In this document: in pieces, positions 34,801-46,722 of the stretch
Numbering within the stretch: position 1 is the stretch's first letter
How the letters are laid out: the number at the start of each line of letters is the position of its first letter
Origin: Bursaphelenchus xylophilus
Lineage: Eukaryota > Nematoda > Chromadorea > Rhabditida > Aphelenchoididae
Direction of reading: 5' to 3'
Assembly (NCBI GenBank): GCA_904066235.2
Contig: CAJFCV020000001.1
Coordinates: 6,262,001 to 6,326,000, forward strand
Length of the DNA stretch: 64,000 nt
Position numbers and translations under genes: made by a program
The notes under the pieces: generated by a model
The model's database searches: none
The model's input: only the letters and a program-made list of their open reading frames with translations
What the model was told of the DNA's origin: nothing

Positions 34801-37793
34801 AAACTCTATAGTCCCCCATCACTCTCCATAAATGCATCAGTTTTATTAAGAGGGTGGAGTTAAATTTGATACTCCTTGCATGCAAGTCCTGACCCAGTTT
34901 GGTCGGGTCATTCGTTAAAGATGACATTAGTTATGTGGTGGTTCTATTTGGTCGTCTACCTGTTCCTTTGCTCAAATTGTAATTGTCGAACAATCACAAT
35001 GGAGGATGTGAGTAGCATGGAGAGTATGATTAAGAGAGATTTCAAGAGGAATGTAAGTCCAAGGTAACTTGAGTTATCCTATTTTTTCAGTTATTTGACT
35101 CACAACAAGACGATATTTTGGGAAACAATTTTGTCCGACATTTGCGGCTTCTGAATCATCTGACCACAAAACGGCGAAAAAATCTCTCAAGATTATAAAT
35201 CAGGATTACTGTAATGCCAGTAATATAATATTGTATCTTGTAATATTAGAGAGTAATAGAGGGATGATGTTATTTGATTTATTGTATAAAGAGTTACCTG
35301 CTCTCCAATTGATCCTGATGGTACCTGGCACGGACCTTGAACACATCCACATGTGCCAAGACTTCCATGAATTCTGATTTCCGGACTGGCTGAAGTTGAG
35401 AAGACTCATACCAGCCAGTTTCCTTGAAAGGAATCGTTACGCTGATATTCTCTCGGGCAAAGAAGTTCAAACGAGTATGATATTCAATTCTTTTCCCATT
35501 TCCCTAAAAAAATATTTGTCATAATGTTGTCAAACTTGGACTATTTTGTTGACAGTCATCCAATACTTCCAATTCGTCACTTACTTCAAGAATGATATCG
35601 GCTAGACTGAAGGGATGACCTCCTCTGTCATTGGGCACATAATAGACAAAGTAATGGAGATTCGACCCATAACTATGCAACAAACTACCAGTATAAGCCT
35701 TCGGAGCATTGAAATAAAAGAGATTCTGTTGACGGTCGGGGTAATGGTCCGAGTTAAAGATTAAAAGTTCAGTTGCGGTCGACTTGACTGGCTCGTTGAC
35801 TTGGCCATGAACATCAGTAAGCGTCCAATTGTTCAAATCATTGATCTTAAAATAATAATTGCTCGTATAAGGGTCCTTACTTGACTCGTAATCCACTTTT
35901 GTTCTCGGCATTCCCCACTCTTCCCGAAGCAGAAACAAGCTTGGCAACCTTCGGGGTTATCCTTGGACAAATAAATGGTCCCGGCCTTACAACGATCGCA
36001 GAATTCTCCTTCCACATTCCTTTTACAGATGCAATTCGTCTCCTCACAGGTCTCAAAATTGAGAGACCCAGCTTGATTACAAGGGCATCGATCGCAGACG
36101 GGATGATTACGGTAGCCAGGAGCACAGCGATCACAACGTCGACCACCAAAGCCAGGTTTGCAAATACAATCTCCAGGCTTCTAAAAAACACTAAGCCATT
36201 CTTTAGTAGACTTACAAGATCATTTGTAGCAGAAGTTTGGTCGGGGACACATTCGTTGTGTTCAGATCCATCTGGGTCACAATCACAAGGTCGGCAGGAG
36301 TCTGGTTGGTAATGGGAGACGTTGGCTGGGCGATAGAACTCCTTCTTACATCTCTCACAATTAATGCCTTCAGTGTTATGCTGAAAAATAAATATTATAA
36401 TATTATACATGTAATATCAGTCTGTCGGGAAAATAATGTGGCTTTCTCGCAGCAAAAATTCAAGGCGCGACGAATCCAAATTATTTTCCAGACAGACTAA
36501 TATTTCAGTTGCAATACGAGTTAATGTCCTTAAACTTGCTTTGCAATCCACACATCTTCCACCGCCTTCGTATCTTCCCTCCGGAGTCACACTGAGCTTC
36601 TGTTCGGCCACACTTTCATCATATTCACAACGATCAGCATGGTTGAAACATTGGCATTCTGTAAGGTTACTGTAATCGAACGTAATGGACTTACGTTCAC
36701 AGACATTGGGGACGTAATGGGTTCCTTTTCGGAAAGGTAACTGGTTGAACAGAGGACAGCATTCGTTACAATTCTCGCCGCAAGTATTGTGTCGACATTC
36801 ACATCGGAATTGCTGTCAAATATTTTAATTATTACTATGTGCAGTTTACTTACTCCATGAACAGGATCTGGCCGACATTTCTCGGCATGGCCCGAACAAA
36901 TACATTGTCCACCAATACTGATATCAGAAATGGAATAAAAGTATCTCCGAGTGACCGAATAATCGAGTTTCTCGTCCTTCCTGTTGATCACCATGATGTC
37001 CGCATTCATGGTTCGCAGACTTAGAAGCCTCAGTCTAACAAATCGAGCTCTTGTAAAGTTCTGAAGCTCTTCCGAAGGCTGTTCGGCACTCGGTCGACCA
37101 TTCACAAGCGAAGTGTAGATCTCTCCCCTTTCCATGGGATCTAATTTGGAATAATATGAGGTGCAAATAACTTCAGAATCGCTGCTGAATCGAGTGACCC
37201 CAACACTCGCCGGAACTCCGAATTGTCTCATACATTCGGCATCATGGCGAGCGAAGTACTGCCAAGGAGTGTAAGTGATTCCATCCAGAGATCTCTCCAG
37301 AACCCAGGTTCCGGGGCGAGGAGAAATGGCCGATTTGACAATGATATAAGCAACATGGTACTCTTGTCTCAGATCCAACGTGATGTTCACCTTCTCGTAG
37401 GACAATCCATTGGCCAAACTGGGACTCTGCCACCAACGCCAAGTGCCGTCAATTGCATAATCAATGGGATGGTTCTTATCTTTACCATTCGCATCACAAA
37501 TATCACATTGAGGACGACGTAAATAGACATGTTCTGTCAGTTTACAATACTCTTCTGGACCATGATGGCCACAAGTTGAGGTAGCTCGGATATCAGAGTG
37601 CTTGGCCAGATCGAAGATGCTGGTAAAGAGACCCTTTTCTGTAAGTCATGGGGTCAGCTCTCTATCCTTTACTCTTACCTCCTTTCCCAGCTGAAAATTC
37701 TTGAAATCTTTCAGGAGGAGCATCGTCATAATCGGAAGCCTGAGGGGATCCTGACCGTATGGCCAAGACCAAGAGGAGACAAAGTCTCCGCAT
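25830..37793 (-). CDS. lam-3: Laminin alpha chain, LAM-3 (alpha B) type
   Basis: A secreted basement-membrane subunit. From the ATG at 37793 (MRRLCLLLVLA, signal peptide) the order is: laminin N-terminal domain (37630-36880); EGF-like laminin repeats; a first L4 domain (about 35950-34690); a long array of EGF-like repeats (to about 32870); a second L4 domain (32828-32220); more EGF-like repeats (to 31650); a coiled coil (31560-29820) for trimer assembly; and five C-terminal LG domains (29800-25830). Two L4 domains make it alpha1/2-like, hence LAM-3 and not EPI-1. Two small exons at about 27360-27560 form the linker between LG3 and LG4. The gene spans 12 kb with many short introns; an intron at 27565-27990 holds MITE remnants and another at 34790-35290 holds an opposite-strand gene. 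The stop is at 25830-25832. Confidence 0.96.
27254..27272. repeat. Solo end of a family C MITE in a laminin intron
   Basis: The sequence ACTTCAAGTACTTCCCTTG matches the terminal repeat of the 6781-7229 element. No partner end is found nearby, so this is probably a remnant. Confidence 0.6.
27698..27790. repeat. Degraded family A MITE end in a laminin intron
   Basis: It begins ACTAGTCCTTCCG and later carries CTGAAATCGGCGACACGCAC, matching the left end at 4511-4558 with an insertion between. The right end is not recognisable. Confidence 0.55.
27861..27890. repeat. 30-bp perfect palindrome in a laminin intron
   Basis: The arms TTATAGTAAATGAGG and CCTCATTTACTATAA are exact inverted copies with no spacer. 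Imperfect symmetry continues for several bases on both sides. Confidence 0.8.
34921..35198 (+). CDS. Probable small secreted or neuropeptide precursor nested in a laminin intron
   Basis: On the strand opposite lam-3, inside its intron, two exons (34921-35052 and 35091-35198) join in phase across a 38-bp intron with GTAAGT and TTTTTTCAG borders, giving 79 residues. The start MTLVMWWFYLVVYLFLC is a strong signal peptide. Dibasic sites follow: MIKR, DFKR, and later TTKRRK. Cleavage at DFKR and TTKRRK would release a peptide of about 27 residues, from NLFDSQQDD to LLNHLTT. No amidation glycine precedes the basic sites. I recognise no known peptide family. Signal peptide, minimal clean intron and processing sites together make chance unlikely, but conservation is untested. 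Confidence 0.62.
36414..36503. mobile_element. MITE family B, copy 3 (short), in a laminin intron
   Basis: Ends ATATCAGTCTGTCGGGAAAA and, inward from the right, ATATTAGTCTGTCTGGAAAA. At 90 bp this is the shortest copy, lacking much of the hairpin. It lies in an intron between exons coding EGF-like repeats. Confidence 0.75.
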
Positions 37794-38779
37794 TGCCCTA
37801 AAGGTCAAACCATAAAAATTTTGGAAAACAATAATGTCACCCAAATTCAGCGAATACGATTATTTATGAAATGGCAAAAGAACCAGGACAACGGACATAA
37901 AGTCCTGGCCAAAAAAATGATCGCCGACCAAAATCGAAAAAGATCGGCAGTTTGCAAAAGGCGTGTATTTAAATAAGGTAGGCCAAGATACCTAGCCTTC
38001 TTCGGACCTGCCCCTTCCCCTCCCCCAATGTTTGCAGATCAGAGAATGCACTCTAAGTGAGAAGAAGCCCGTTTCTCTTCAGTCAAGGCCGTCCGTTCAG
38101 TAGGAAAGGCAGGAAAAGGGCGGTTTCAATGATTATTCGCACCGATGCCATCTCTTATCGAAGCCGCCCATCTCTGTTTGTGGTATAGAGATTTGATAAA
38201 ACAGAGCTTTCTAACAGCGGCATTGTTCGATCTTGTATTATACAAGTGATCGGATGAAACCTCGCTCCCGCATCTCTAATGAGTTTTCCCACCTTTCGAG
38301 GGCGCTTTTGGATGAATCAGAACAGAATTGAAGAAGACCCCGAACAAAAAGTCGCCAGTGTTTATCAGTTTATCATTCCCCGCCTTCTATGTTTGTTGTA
38401 AATAAATGAAGATGAGCAACGGAAGAAGTTTTTGCAAAGATTCTTTAACGCCAGACGATGTAAAGTGTAATCGGAACGACAAGTCAAAGCATCATAATGG
38501 GATTTATAATACAAAAAATCTCCCAAATTATGGAGATCTCTCGCAACAAATCAAACATGCAAGAAAAATTGAATCATGGGCCTGTTGCGAAAATACACTT
38601 CTATAATGTTTGTTTAGCCAACAAATAGCCACTGACCTTCAGTTGCATTTGAATTGCGTAATGCCCGGTAGGGAGATTGGTGTCCTGCAGCGATTTATTT
38701 AAACGCAAACAAAATGTGGCATTGTGTTAAATGAAAATATTTTGGAAAATTATTTGCAAAAATAAAAATATTTCACAAA
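37794..38779. other. Divergent promoter region of lam-3 and nars-2
   Basis: About 1 kb between two divergent starts. No gene is supported. AT-rich near both starts, with a GC-richer centre (37980-38110). Confidence 0.55.
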
Positions 38780-40290
38780 ATGTTGTATAAGGTTATCCCG
38801 AAATGTTCAAGGTTCCGACATTTTTGTTCGGAATCAGTAAAGCCGATTGTACTAGAGGTACGTTTTCGTACATACTATGATTTATTTGCTTAGGGATGGG
38901 TACGAAAGTCTCACAAAATTGGGAAAATGACGTTTCTTCATGTAGATGACGGACGTAATGGACATACAGTTCAAGCAGTTATCCCAAAATCACTTGGACG
39001 TAATTTTAATATTGGAAGTGCAATTAGAATAAAAGGAAGTTGGATTCCAAGTAAAGGATCAATGCAAAGTGAGGAATTCCTGGCTGATCAAGTGCAGAAG
39101 ATGTCTGAAGAACAAGTGAAAGTGAGTTAATTTTTTTGATAGATATTATATTTAGGTAGTTCGCACAGATCCAGAAGAATTGAGGTCTCACCCTGATATT
39201 AGAGTAGCCTTGCCAAGTTTTGCAGCCGTAGTAAAACTCAGATCAAAACTCAACAGTGCTACTCACCGATTCTTTGAGGTGAGCTTTGCACTTTGTTTTA
39301 TTCTTTGTTTTATTAGAAAAACGACTTTGCTTTGGTGGACACACCTATGTTGACATTGAATGAATGTGAAGGAGCGGGTGAGGTTTTCGAGGTGGTAACT
39401 GATCAAGACAAAAGGTTTTTTGAAGCAGACAAAGTATTTCTACCAGTATCGTCCCAGTTACATTTAGAAGCATTGATATGGTATGAATTATTTTTATTCT
39501 TTATCTGGTTTTAGTGGAGTACCTAATGTTTATTCCCTCGGGACAGCCTTTCGGGCCGAGAAATCGCTGTCATCCAAGCATTTGTCCGAATTCCGAATGC
39601 TCGAGGCGGAATGTGCCTTTGTCGATGATCTCGACCAACTTTGCGATATTGTGGAGAAGTACCTTCGGTTTGTCATAAAGGAGTCCATGCGGTGGAAAGA
39701 TGAACATTCTGGGGTTAAGAGTACTGAAAACGATGTAAGGAGGATTTCTTTTAATTATACGAAATTCAGGTTCTTTGTGAAATGGACCTGAAAAAAGAAT
39801 TCCCAAGGATTTCTTTCACTGAAGCCATGGATATCCTCCAGAAGAAGGGGATTACTGTATCGAAAAGGCTGAGCAAACAGAACGAGCTTGATCTAATAAA
39901 GTTCATGGATGGCCCAGTCTTTATTCAGAGGTATCCAGCAGATCAAAAGCCATTTTATATGAGAATAAATGAAAAGAAAGAGGTATTTGTTCTTGTAGAT
40001 GTTGTCATCTATCAACAACGATCTCTTTTCAGGCCGAATGTTTTGACCTTTTGGCTCCCGTTGTTGGAGAATTGGCTGGTGGAAGTATCAGAGAGTACGA
40101 TAAAGAGGCTTTGCGAAACAGATGTCCCAAACAAGACTTGGAATGGTATATAAATTTGAGATCCAACGGATATCCACGATCTGGTGGGTTTGGATTGGGA
40201 ATCGAGAGACTGATGCAATCTCTGTTCGGTATACAAAACATCAAGGATACTGTAGCTTTCCCGAGATGGTACAAACATTGTAAATGTTAG
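38780..40290 (+). CDS. nars-2: Asparaginyl-tRNA synthetase, mitochondrial
   Basis: A class II synthetase that charges tRNA-Asn. Exon 1 (38780-38857) encodes [19 protein letters not shown], a basic, mitochondrial-type presequence, and joins in phase to exon 2 at 38894 ([11 protein letters not shown]), so I chose this ATG and not the one at 38803. The OB-fold anticodon-binding part has [10 protein letters not shown]. Class II motif 2 is seen at [24 protein letters not shown] (within it FRAE and the RHLxEF-like loop), and motif 3 at [33 protein letters not shown] is characteristic of the AsnRS/AspRS group. POP5 starts 121 bp downstream on the same strand, suggesting an operon. Confidence 0.93.
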
Positions 40291-40411
40291 GCGTTGTTTT
40301 TATAAATAGTTGTTATTGTTGGTTTATTAACACCTGAGACTTATGGTGGTAACCATTTCTAAATATTGGAAAGATTTCGGATATCTGAATTAGTTTTAGA
40401 TCTTATAAACC

Positions 40412-41009
40412 ATGGTCAAAGTGAAGCATAGGTAAGCTGAGGTTACAGCATAAAAATCTTCTTTCAGATATTTGTTAGCAGAAGTAATATACGATGATCC
40501 CATGACAAGAAATACGGCAACTGACTTGGATATACGTAATGCTATCATGAATAAAGTGGGTATGCTACATGGAGATTTGGGCCATGCGTCGACCCAATCA
40601 TCCCTTCAAGTTAAAGTTTGCGATTCCATCTTCTCAGTTGTGGTGTTGAGAGTTGCCTCAGACGCCTTGAATTATGTTTCATCTTCAATTCCGTTCGTGG
40701 TTAGCGTGGGAAACAGCGATGCCATCCTCAGAGTGTTATTCCAAGGTACGGAACCATCCGTATACTCTCAATGTCTCACATTTTAAGGTAGTTCAATGCG
40801 AACTGTGGAGAAGAAACTGATCGACTTCAACCTCAAGCTCTTTTACGCCAAACTCCAACGGAAGCCCCATGGGGGTGAGTCGGCTCTGTTCTTTTACAAA
40901 AATACAGAGATTCCTTTTATATAATTCCCCTTTTCCAGACGAATCAAATGCCCTAAGGACGGCGATAGCCCGAGTGACCGGCTCGAATGTATCACACATC
41001 AAACTTTGA
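40412..41009 (+). CDS. POP5: Ribonuclease P/MRP subunit POP5
   Basis: A protein subunit of RNase P and RNase MRP, which process tRNA and rRNA precursors. Four exons join in frame: 40412-40431, 40468-40745, 40788-40874 and 40939-41009. The N-terminus MVKVKHRYLLAEVIYDDP matches the family signature VRFKHRYLL. The body has MHGDLGHA-like MLHGDLGHAS and SSMRTVEKKLIDFN, corresponding to human GGTIRTCQKFLIQYN. It lies 121 bp after nars-2 on the same strand, with TTAGTTTTAG just upstream of the start as a likely trans-splice acceptor. An RNA-processing gene beside a tRNA synthetase makes functional sense. Confidence 0.9.
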
Positions 41010-41448
41010 GATAAATGTCCTTTGTATAATATTTATAAAGCTTCGAATCACCCGTTCAAGGGAACAGTTGGCGGTATTTTGAGTTGAGACGAGAGTAGAA
41101 CGGGGTTAGAAAGAGTTATGCGCGCCTCTGAGATGAGTCATGTTGTTTGGGTGTTCGAGAAGCTCTTTGCCTTATAAATTAGCTCCAACTTAATTGGCGA
41201 TCGAATGATTCAACCGCGCGAGCTACCGCTCTCCCCCCGACCACCTTTCTCGACCCGTCTTTCTGCCGTTCATCAGATCTTTTTTTCTGTACTTCCACGG
41301 AAACAAAATAAAACTTAGTGACCCAGCACTTCAGTTTGTTTACAACGCTCTGTCCCTCTTATAAAACATTATTTGACAGCTCCACATTCAGAATCATTTC
41401 GTGTCGTGAGCAATGTTGGCCTTCTAAAATTTTAACGAACGTTCAGAA
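41010..41448. other. Intergenic region between POP5 and ced-1
   Basis: It should hold the ced-1 promoter. The sequence GTTCAG at 41441-41446 lies just before the chosen ATG and may be a trans-splice acceptor. No gene is seen. Confidence 0.5.
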
Positions 41449-44400
41449 ATGTTTAAAAACGTTTCTCTGGACTGGGTTGTTCCTGTTCTAACCATCTTCC
41501 TCCTATCCATCCACATCCAGCCAACTCAGACAGCCGGAAGCTCAGCGGAACGTCGATTATCTGGCGGAAATATATGTACAACATACGAAAAGTAAGTTTC
41601 CAATACTTTCGTTCGGAATTTTCTATCATGCCTGACTCAACAAAACCAACCTTTGCAGTTTTTGCCCAGTATAATATATTTTTTCAGAGTTCTTAAGCCA
41701 GCGCTTGAAAAGTACACACAAGAAGTCCTTCTTGAAACGTATGTAACCTGCAGTGATCCCTTTCAGGGTTTCAAATGTAAAGAACGCAAGTAAGTTCTAA
41801 TAAATGTGTCAGTGCTGACTCATTTTCCGGAAAAAAGATAATTTCTGTAAATTTCCAGGAAAGGAACAAGAATCTCGTACAAATCGGTTCCAAAGGAGCA
41901 ACTTGTTGTCGTCGAGAAGTGTTGTGATGGCTACCGGGAGATAGAGAACAAGACTTGCATTGCATCTTGTGATCCTCCCTGTAAAAAGGGGTTTTGTGTT
42001 GCTCCCAACCAATGCCAATGCTTTGATGGATATGGCGGTGATTCCTGCTCTGCCAGTAAGTTTATTGGTTTGTGCTTTATGTGGGATAAAATTGTATGTA
42101 ACACACAGTATAATGCATGTTTTTTTTCTTTGCAGAATGTCCATTTGGAATGTGGGGAAGGAATTGTCGTGAGAAATGCGAATGTGAGAACAATGCAGGG
42201 TGTGATCCTGCAACAGGAAAGTGCATCTGTGGTGCAGGTATGGTCATTTTTATTTGATTTTATTAGATTTTTAGGATTTGTCGGTGAACAATGTGAAGAT
42301 ACTTGCCCTCAAGGTAAATGGGGATTAGAATGCACAGAAGAATGTTTGTGTCAGAACGGAGGGACTTGTAATCCTGTTGATGGAAAATGTGATTGTCCCA
42401 GTGGATTTGTTGGCAAGCATTGTTTAACTAAATGCGATATAGTAAGCAGAAACGTGGAGTATTATTTTTGTAGGAAAATCCGGAAGAAGGATGCACTTTT
42501 GAATGTGGATGCAAAAATGGAGGTGAATGTAACTCCAAAACAGGGCATTGTACCTGTCCCCCGGGTTTCACAGGAGACATTTGCCAATCGAGATGTTCAG
42601 AGGGCACCTTTGGTCAAAATTGTGCAAAAAAATGTGATTGTATGAATGAAAATGGTTGTGACGCAGTCACTGGAAAGTGTATTTGCATTGGATTTGCTGG
42701 GGACCAATGCCGAACACCCTGTCAGAGAGATTATTTCGGATTAGAAGTGAGTTTATCTACTGCAATATACGCTGGGTTTAGTGTTCGGAGAAGTGTGATT
42801 GTGGATATGGAGCTCATTGCCATCCCAAGAATGGATCTTGTGTTTGCAGTCAAGGATTCCGAGGGGCCGATTGTAACGAGAAGGTTTGCAAAGACGACAA
42901 ATTCGGATTTAATTGCGAACACAAATGCACGTGTAAGATGGAGAACACAGCCCTGTGAGTATTCATTGTTTGTCCTCGTATTACTCATTATTTCTTCATT
43001 TTTTTGTTTGTTTGCAGATGCCATCCAATCACTGGTTTCTGTGACTGCAAACCCGGATTTACGGGCTTAACTTGTGATCATTACTGTCCGATCGGGCGAT
43101 TCGGAAAGGATTGCAAAGAAAAATGTGATTGTAATTTTGCAGAAGGAGCTTCCTGTGATCCCATAAACGGCACTTGTCTTTGTCCTCCCGGATTCAAGGG
43201 ATCTAAATGTGAAGAGAAATGCTCCGAGGGATCTTATGGGCCTATGTGTGACACCAATTGTGATTGCCAACATGAATCCATCTGTGATTTCCGTCTTGGA
43301 ATGTGTAATTGTACAGCCGGCTTCAGAGGACCTTCTTGTTCTCTTCAATGCTGGGCCGGTAGTGCTTCAGATCAATGCAAAGTCTGTGATTGTCATAATG
43401 GAGCTGGCTGTGATCCTCTAAATGGTAAATGTATTTGTGGAACTGGATGGACTGGTGAGAAATGTGATAGGCCATGTGCCAATGGCTATTATGGGATCGA
43501 TTGTCAGCATAAATGCAGATGTCTTCATGGGGAATGCGACAAACACAATGGCCAATGCTCTTGTGACAAAGGATATCATGGTATGGTCTGAAAATTCTTT
43601 TTTTGTTAGCTTTGAATTTTTCGATTTTTAGGTGAAACTTGCTCTAGTCAATGTGAGAACAACAAGTATGGAGAACAATGCGAGAAAGAATGTGATTGCT
43701 CGGGTTACGGTAGTTGTGACCAACAGACTGGAAAATGTCTTTGTAGAGATGGAAGATCCGGAAGCAAATGCGAAGACGGTAAGAAAGCTTTAAACGTTTG
43801 ATGTATTGTTTTAATTTACAGTATGCTCCAATGGGAGATACGGTCCAGGATGCTCATCAGAATGCCCAAAGTGCGGAGATGGGGCTGGTTGTGATCCAGT
43901 AACTGGCACTTGTTTATCTTGCCCCGTCGGATTCAAAGGAGAGAAATGCGAACAAACTTGTTCCAAAGGCTTCTGGGGTTCTAATTGTGAGAATGAATGC
44001 AAGTGCGGGGATGTAGACGGTTGCAATCACATTGACGGGACCTGTGAATGCCCTCTGGGAAAGATGGGAGTGTACTGTGATCAGGGTAATCGAACTGACT
44101 TTAATTATTATTTAATCGCCTGTTTGTAGGCTTTATATGAAACGTCCAATTTCAGAATGTCCAGAAGGAAAGTGGGGGAAGAACTGTATCCATTTATGCG
44201 GAAGATGTGTAAATGGCGGGAAATGTTCGGCGAAGGATGGAGAATGCAAATGTCCTCCCGGATTCGAAGGAAAGTTCTGTGAACGGCAATGTCAACAAGG
44301 ATTCTGGGGGCCATCTTGCTCCAAGAATTGCACTTGTCAATCAAGTAAAAAGTTTTGCAATTCCATCACTGGACAATGTCATTGTGCATCGGGTAAGAAC

Positions 44401-45310
44401 AAATGGAAACAAACTTATTTTTAGGATTCTTTGGCGATACCTGTGAAAATGAATGTGCCGCGGGATTCTGGGGAGAGGATTGTGCCAATACTTGTAAATG
44501 TAGACAAGGAACTTCATCATGTCAGACATTGAATGGTATCTGTGAATGCAGTTCGGGCTATATTGGAGAATTCTGTGAGAAAAGTAGGGGTTAATATTAC
44601 ATGTCTTGTATTAAAATATTTTTAGCATGTTCTCCAGGAATGTATGGGAAGGATTGTAAGAAGACATGTGGAAAGTGCGGAGAGAACGAGATATGTGATC
44701 CAATTCATGGCTGTTGTTCTCCAGATGAGGATGGATTCTGTGGGGTTGCCTGTAAGTTGATGATTCATTTCCGATGTTGTCGTTTAGATGCGGAACAACA
44801 GCGATTGATGAGCTCATCGACCAAAAAGATAGGATTCTCAGTGGTAGTTCTCTTCATTACTGTCGTCTTCTTGGTATTGATGGTTCTTTATTATCGCCGA
44901 AAATACGCACAGAGGAAGGAAGTTTTCATGCCAACTGTAAAATATGATCCCGATGCCGAAGAAGAATTGGAAAATCGAGTGTTCAACCCCAGCTTCTATT
45001 CCCAGGTTCAAAATAACAATGATGATGTGGCCGAGATGGATGATGTTGCTCAAATTAAGGGTCAGAATACTGTAAAAATAGCTAAGAAACCTGAAAGTAA
45101 GTCCAGCATCGTTTCTTTTGATGTTCAGATGAATACCATGCATTGGGAGCGGAGATGCCAGGCTCTTCCCATGATCAGAACCAATACGAGGCGATACCCT
45201 CTCCTCCGATCAGACCTTCTCTTGCTCCGAAATCACATCCCATTAGTTTCGACAACCCCAATCTCGGTACGAGACCTTTACTCTCTGACACGGATGGTGA
45301 TGATGCTTAA
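41449..45310 (+). CDS. ced-1: CED-1/Draper/MEGF10-type engulfment receptor
   Basis: A phagocytic receptor that recognises dying cells. From MFKNVSLDWVVPVL (signal peptide) the protein has an EMI domain (ICTTYEK through CCDGYREIENKTC), then about 17 EGF-like repeats of the CED-1 type (for example CDCHNGAGCDPLNGKCICGTGWTG in part), then a transmembrane segment with VVVLFITVVFLVLMVLYY. The tail carries FNPSFYSQV, an NPxF-type site for the PTB adaptor CED-6, and, after the last splice (about 45091 to 45130), YHAL, a YxxL site. Both motif classes are known in C. elegans CED-1. The stop is TAA at 45308-45310. Many short introns interrupt the EGF array, and the repeat-unit exons vary in phase. Confidence 0.93.
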
Positions 45311-45941
45311 TGGTGGTGCTTCTGTTGTGTTCTGCACGGAATTATTAACTCATCGTATCGTATAATTGCACCCTTCTTCCTTGGTTTGGAAATCTACACT
45401 TACATTTTAATTATTGTACGTGCTATTGCTTATTTAATCACTTTTTGCTTGAGGAGGGTAACGGTGGTGATGGTGCTCGGAATGTTTACAAAATACTTCA
45501 CGGATCATTTCGAAATTTGTTTTTTTATTCGTTACCTTCTGACGGCCCGATTTCTTTCCGGCTGACACTTTCATCCAAAACATTTTCCGCTTAATTCTAA
45601 GTTTACTTTAATCGACTTCTATTCCAGCCCTTCTTTTCAGACCACGGCCCTTCCAAATCTTCTCTCTGAAAACCAATGGACACGCCTTTTCGAATGGTAT
45701 CATTAACGGGTAGTCAGTCATTACTTTTAGAATACATCTCCTCAACAAATCTATGTATTGCATTATTTGTTTTAACGTTTACTTAATAATCTTACAGCAG
45801 ATCTAATCAGATATATTTTTAAATAAACAGATTGTTTTATCATAAAGATCTCTTCGCACATTGGTTTTTACCTGTTTATTATTGGAATTGCAGTCATTCG
45901 AACGGACACCTCTTGATATTAATGGCTTATACTGTTTTAGT
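45311..45941. other. Intergenic region between ced-1 and the Rab gene
   Basis: It holds the ced-1 3' region, with an AATAAA near 45823, and the upstream region of the Rab gene. No gene is seen. Confidence 0.5.
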
Positions 45942-46722
45942 ATGAAAAGTAAAAGAGTTAAGAAGGGCCAGACCAAGTGTTACCGGGCCAAGGTGGTCAT
46001 GGTAGGAGATTCGGGAGTGGGAAAGACCAGTATTCTGCTTAGATACGATGGCCAGGGATTCACTAGTTGTCTCAGTCAGACCCTGGGGGCATCTTTTATT
46101 TCTTCCACCATGTAAGTACCAATTACAATATAATAACTCTGATTAGTCGTTGCATTGACTCTAATGTTGAACTTAATATTTGGGACACTGCCGGGCAAGA
46201 AAGATTCAGATCAATGGTGAGTTACACTTCAGATCTCTTCACTGTTAAAGGCTCCACTTTATCTCAGAAATGCGACTGCCGCCATTCTTGTCTATGATAT
46301 CACTAGATACGAGACCTTCAGAAATCTGGAGTCCTGGGTTACCGGTAAGTTCTTCTTTTGTTGCAGATTGGATGTTAAAATGGAAGGGTTTTAGTGATGA
46401 CAAGAGGTTTTTTCTAGAATTGGAACGTCACGCTCCTTTGGATGTCACCAAGTTTGTTATGGCAAATAAATCAGATCTGGAAGAATGTCGAGTGATCTCA
46501 ACGGAGGAGGGTCGTGAGTTCGCGGAGAGGATCTACGCCACCTACTTTGAAACATCAGCCATGAGTGGCCGAGGAATCGAATCCGGAATTAAATCAGTGG
46601 CGGAGGAGTTGTTAAAGAAGGCGAATGAAAAGGAAGGGGAACCTGGAGTGAAGGTTGGCGCAGACCCACCTATTGTGGATGCCGATAAGAAAGAACACCG
46701 CTTTTGCTGTAATATCATATAG
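45942..46722 (+). CDS. Rab small GTPase, Rab5/Rab22-like
   Basis: A membrane-trafficking GTPase. The start MKSKRVKKGQTK follows CTGTTTTAG, a likely trans-splice acceptor. The G boxes are intact: GDSGVGKTS (P-loop), WDTAGQERF (switch II), NKSD (guanine specificity, in MANKSDLEE) and ETSAM. The switch region TLGASF resembles the TIGASF of Rab5/Rab22, as does AAILVYDITRYETFRNLESWV. The C-terminus RFCCNII has two cysteines for prenylation. The first residues form an unusual basic extension. The exact Rab subfamily is not certain from reading alone; the leucine in TLGASF, where threonine-isoleucine is usual, is a small oddity. Confidence 0.9.

Noticed and set aside
38406..38606. A 66-residue gene between lam-3 and nars-2
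   Set aside because: No signal peptide, domain or splice support; the length is as expected by chance in AT-rich DNA.
38803..38857. Alternative start of nars-2 at 38803 ([10 protein letters not shown])
   Set aside because: This frame does not join in phase with the next exon, whereas the ATG at 38780 does and gives a mitochondrial presequence.
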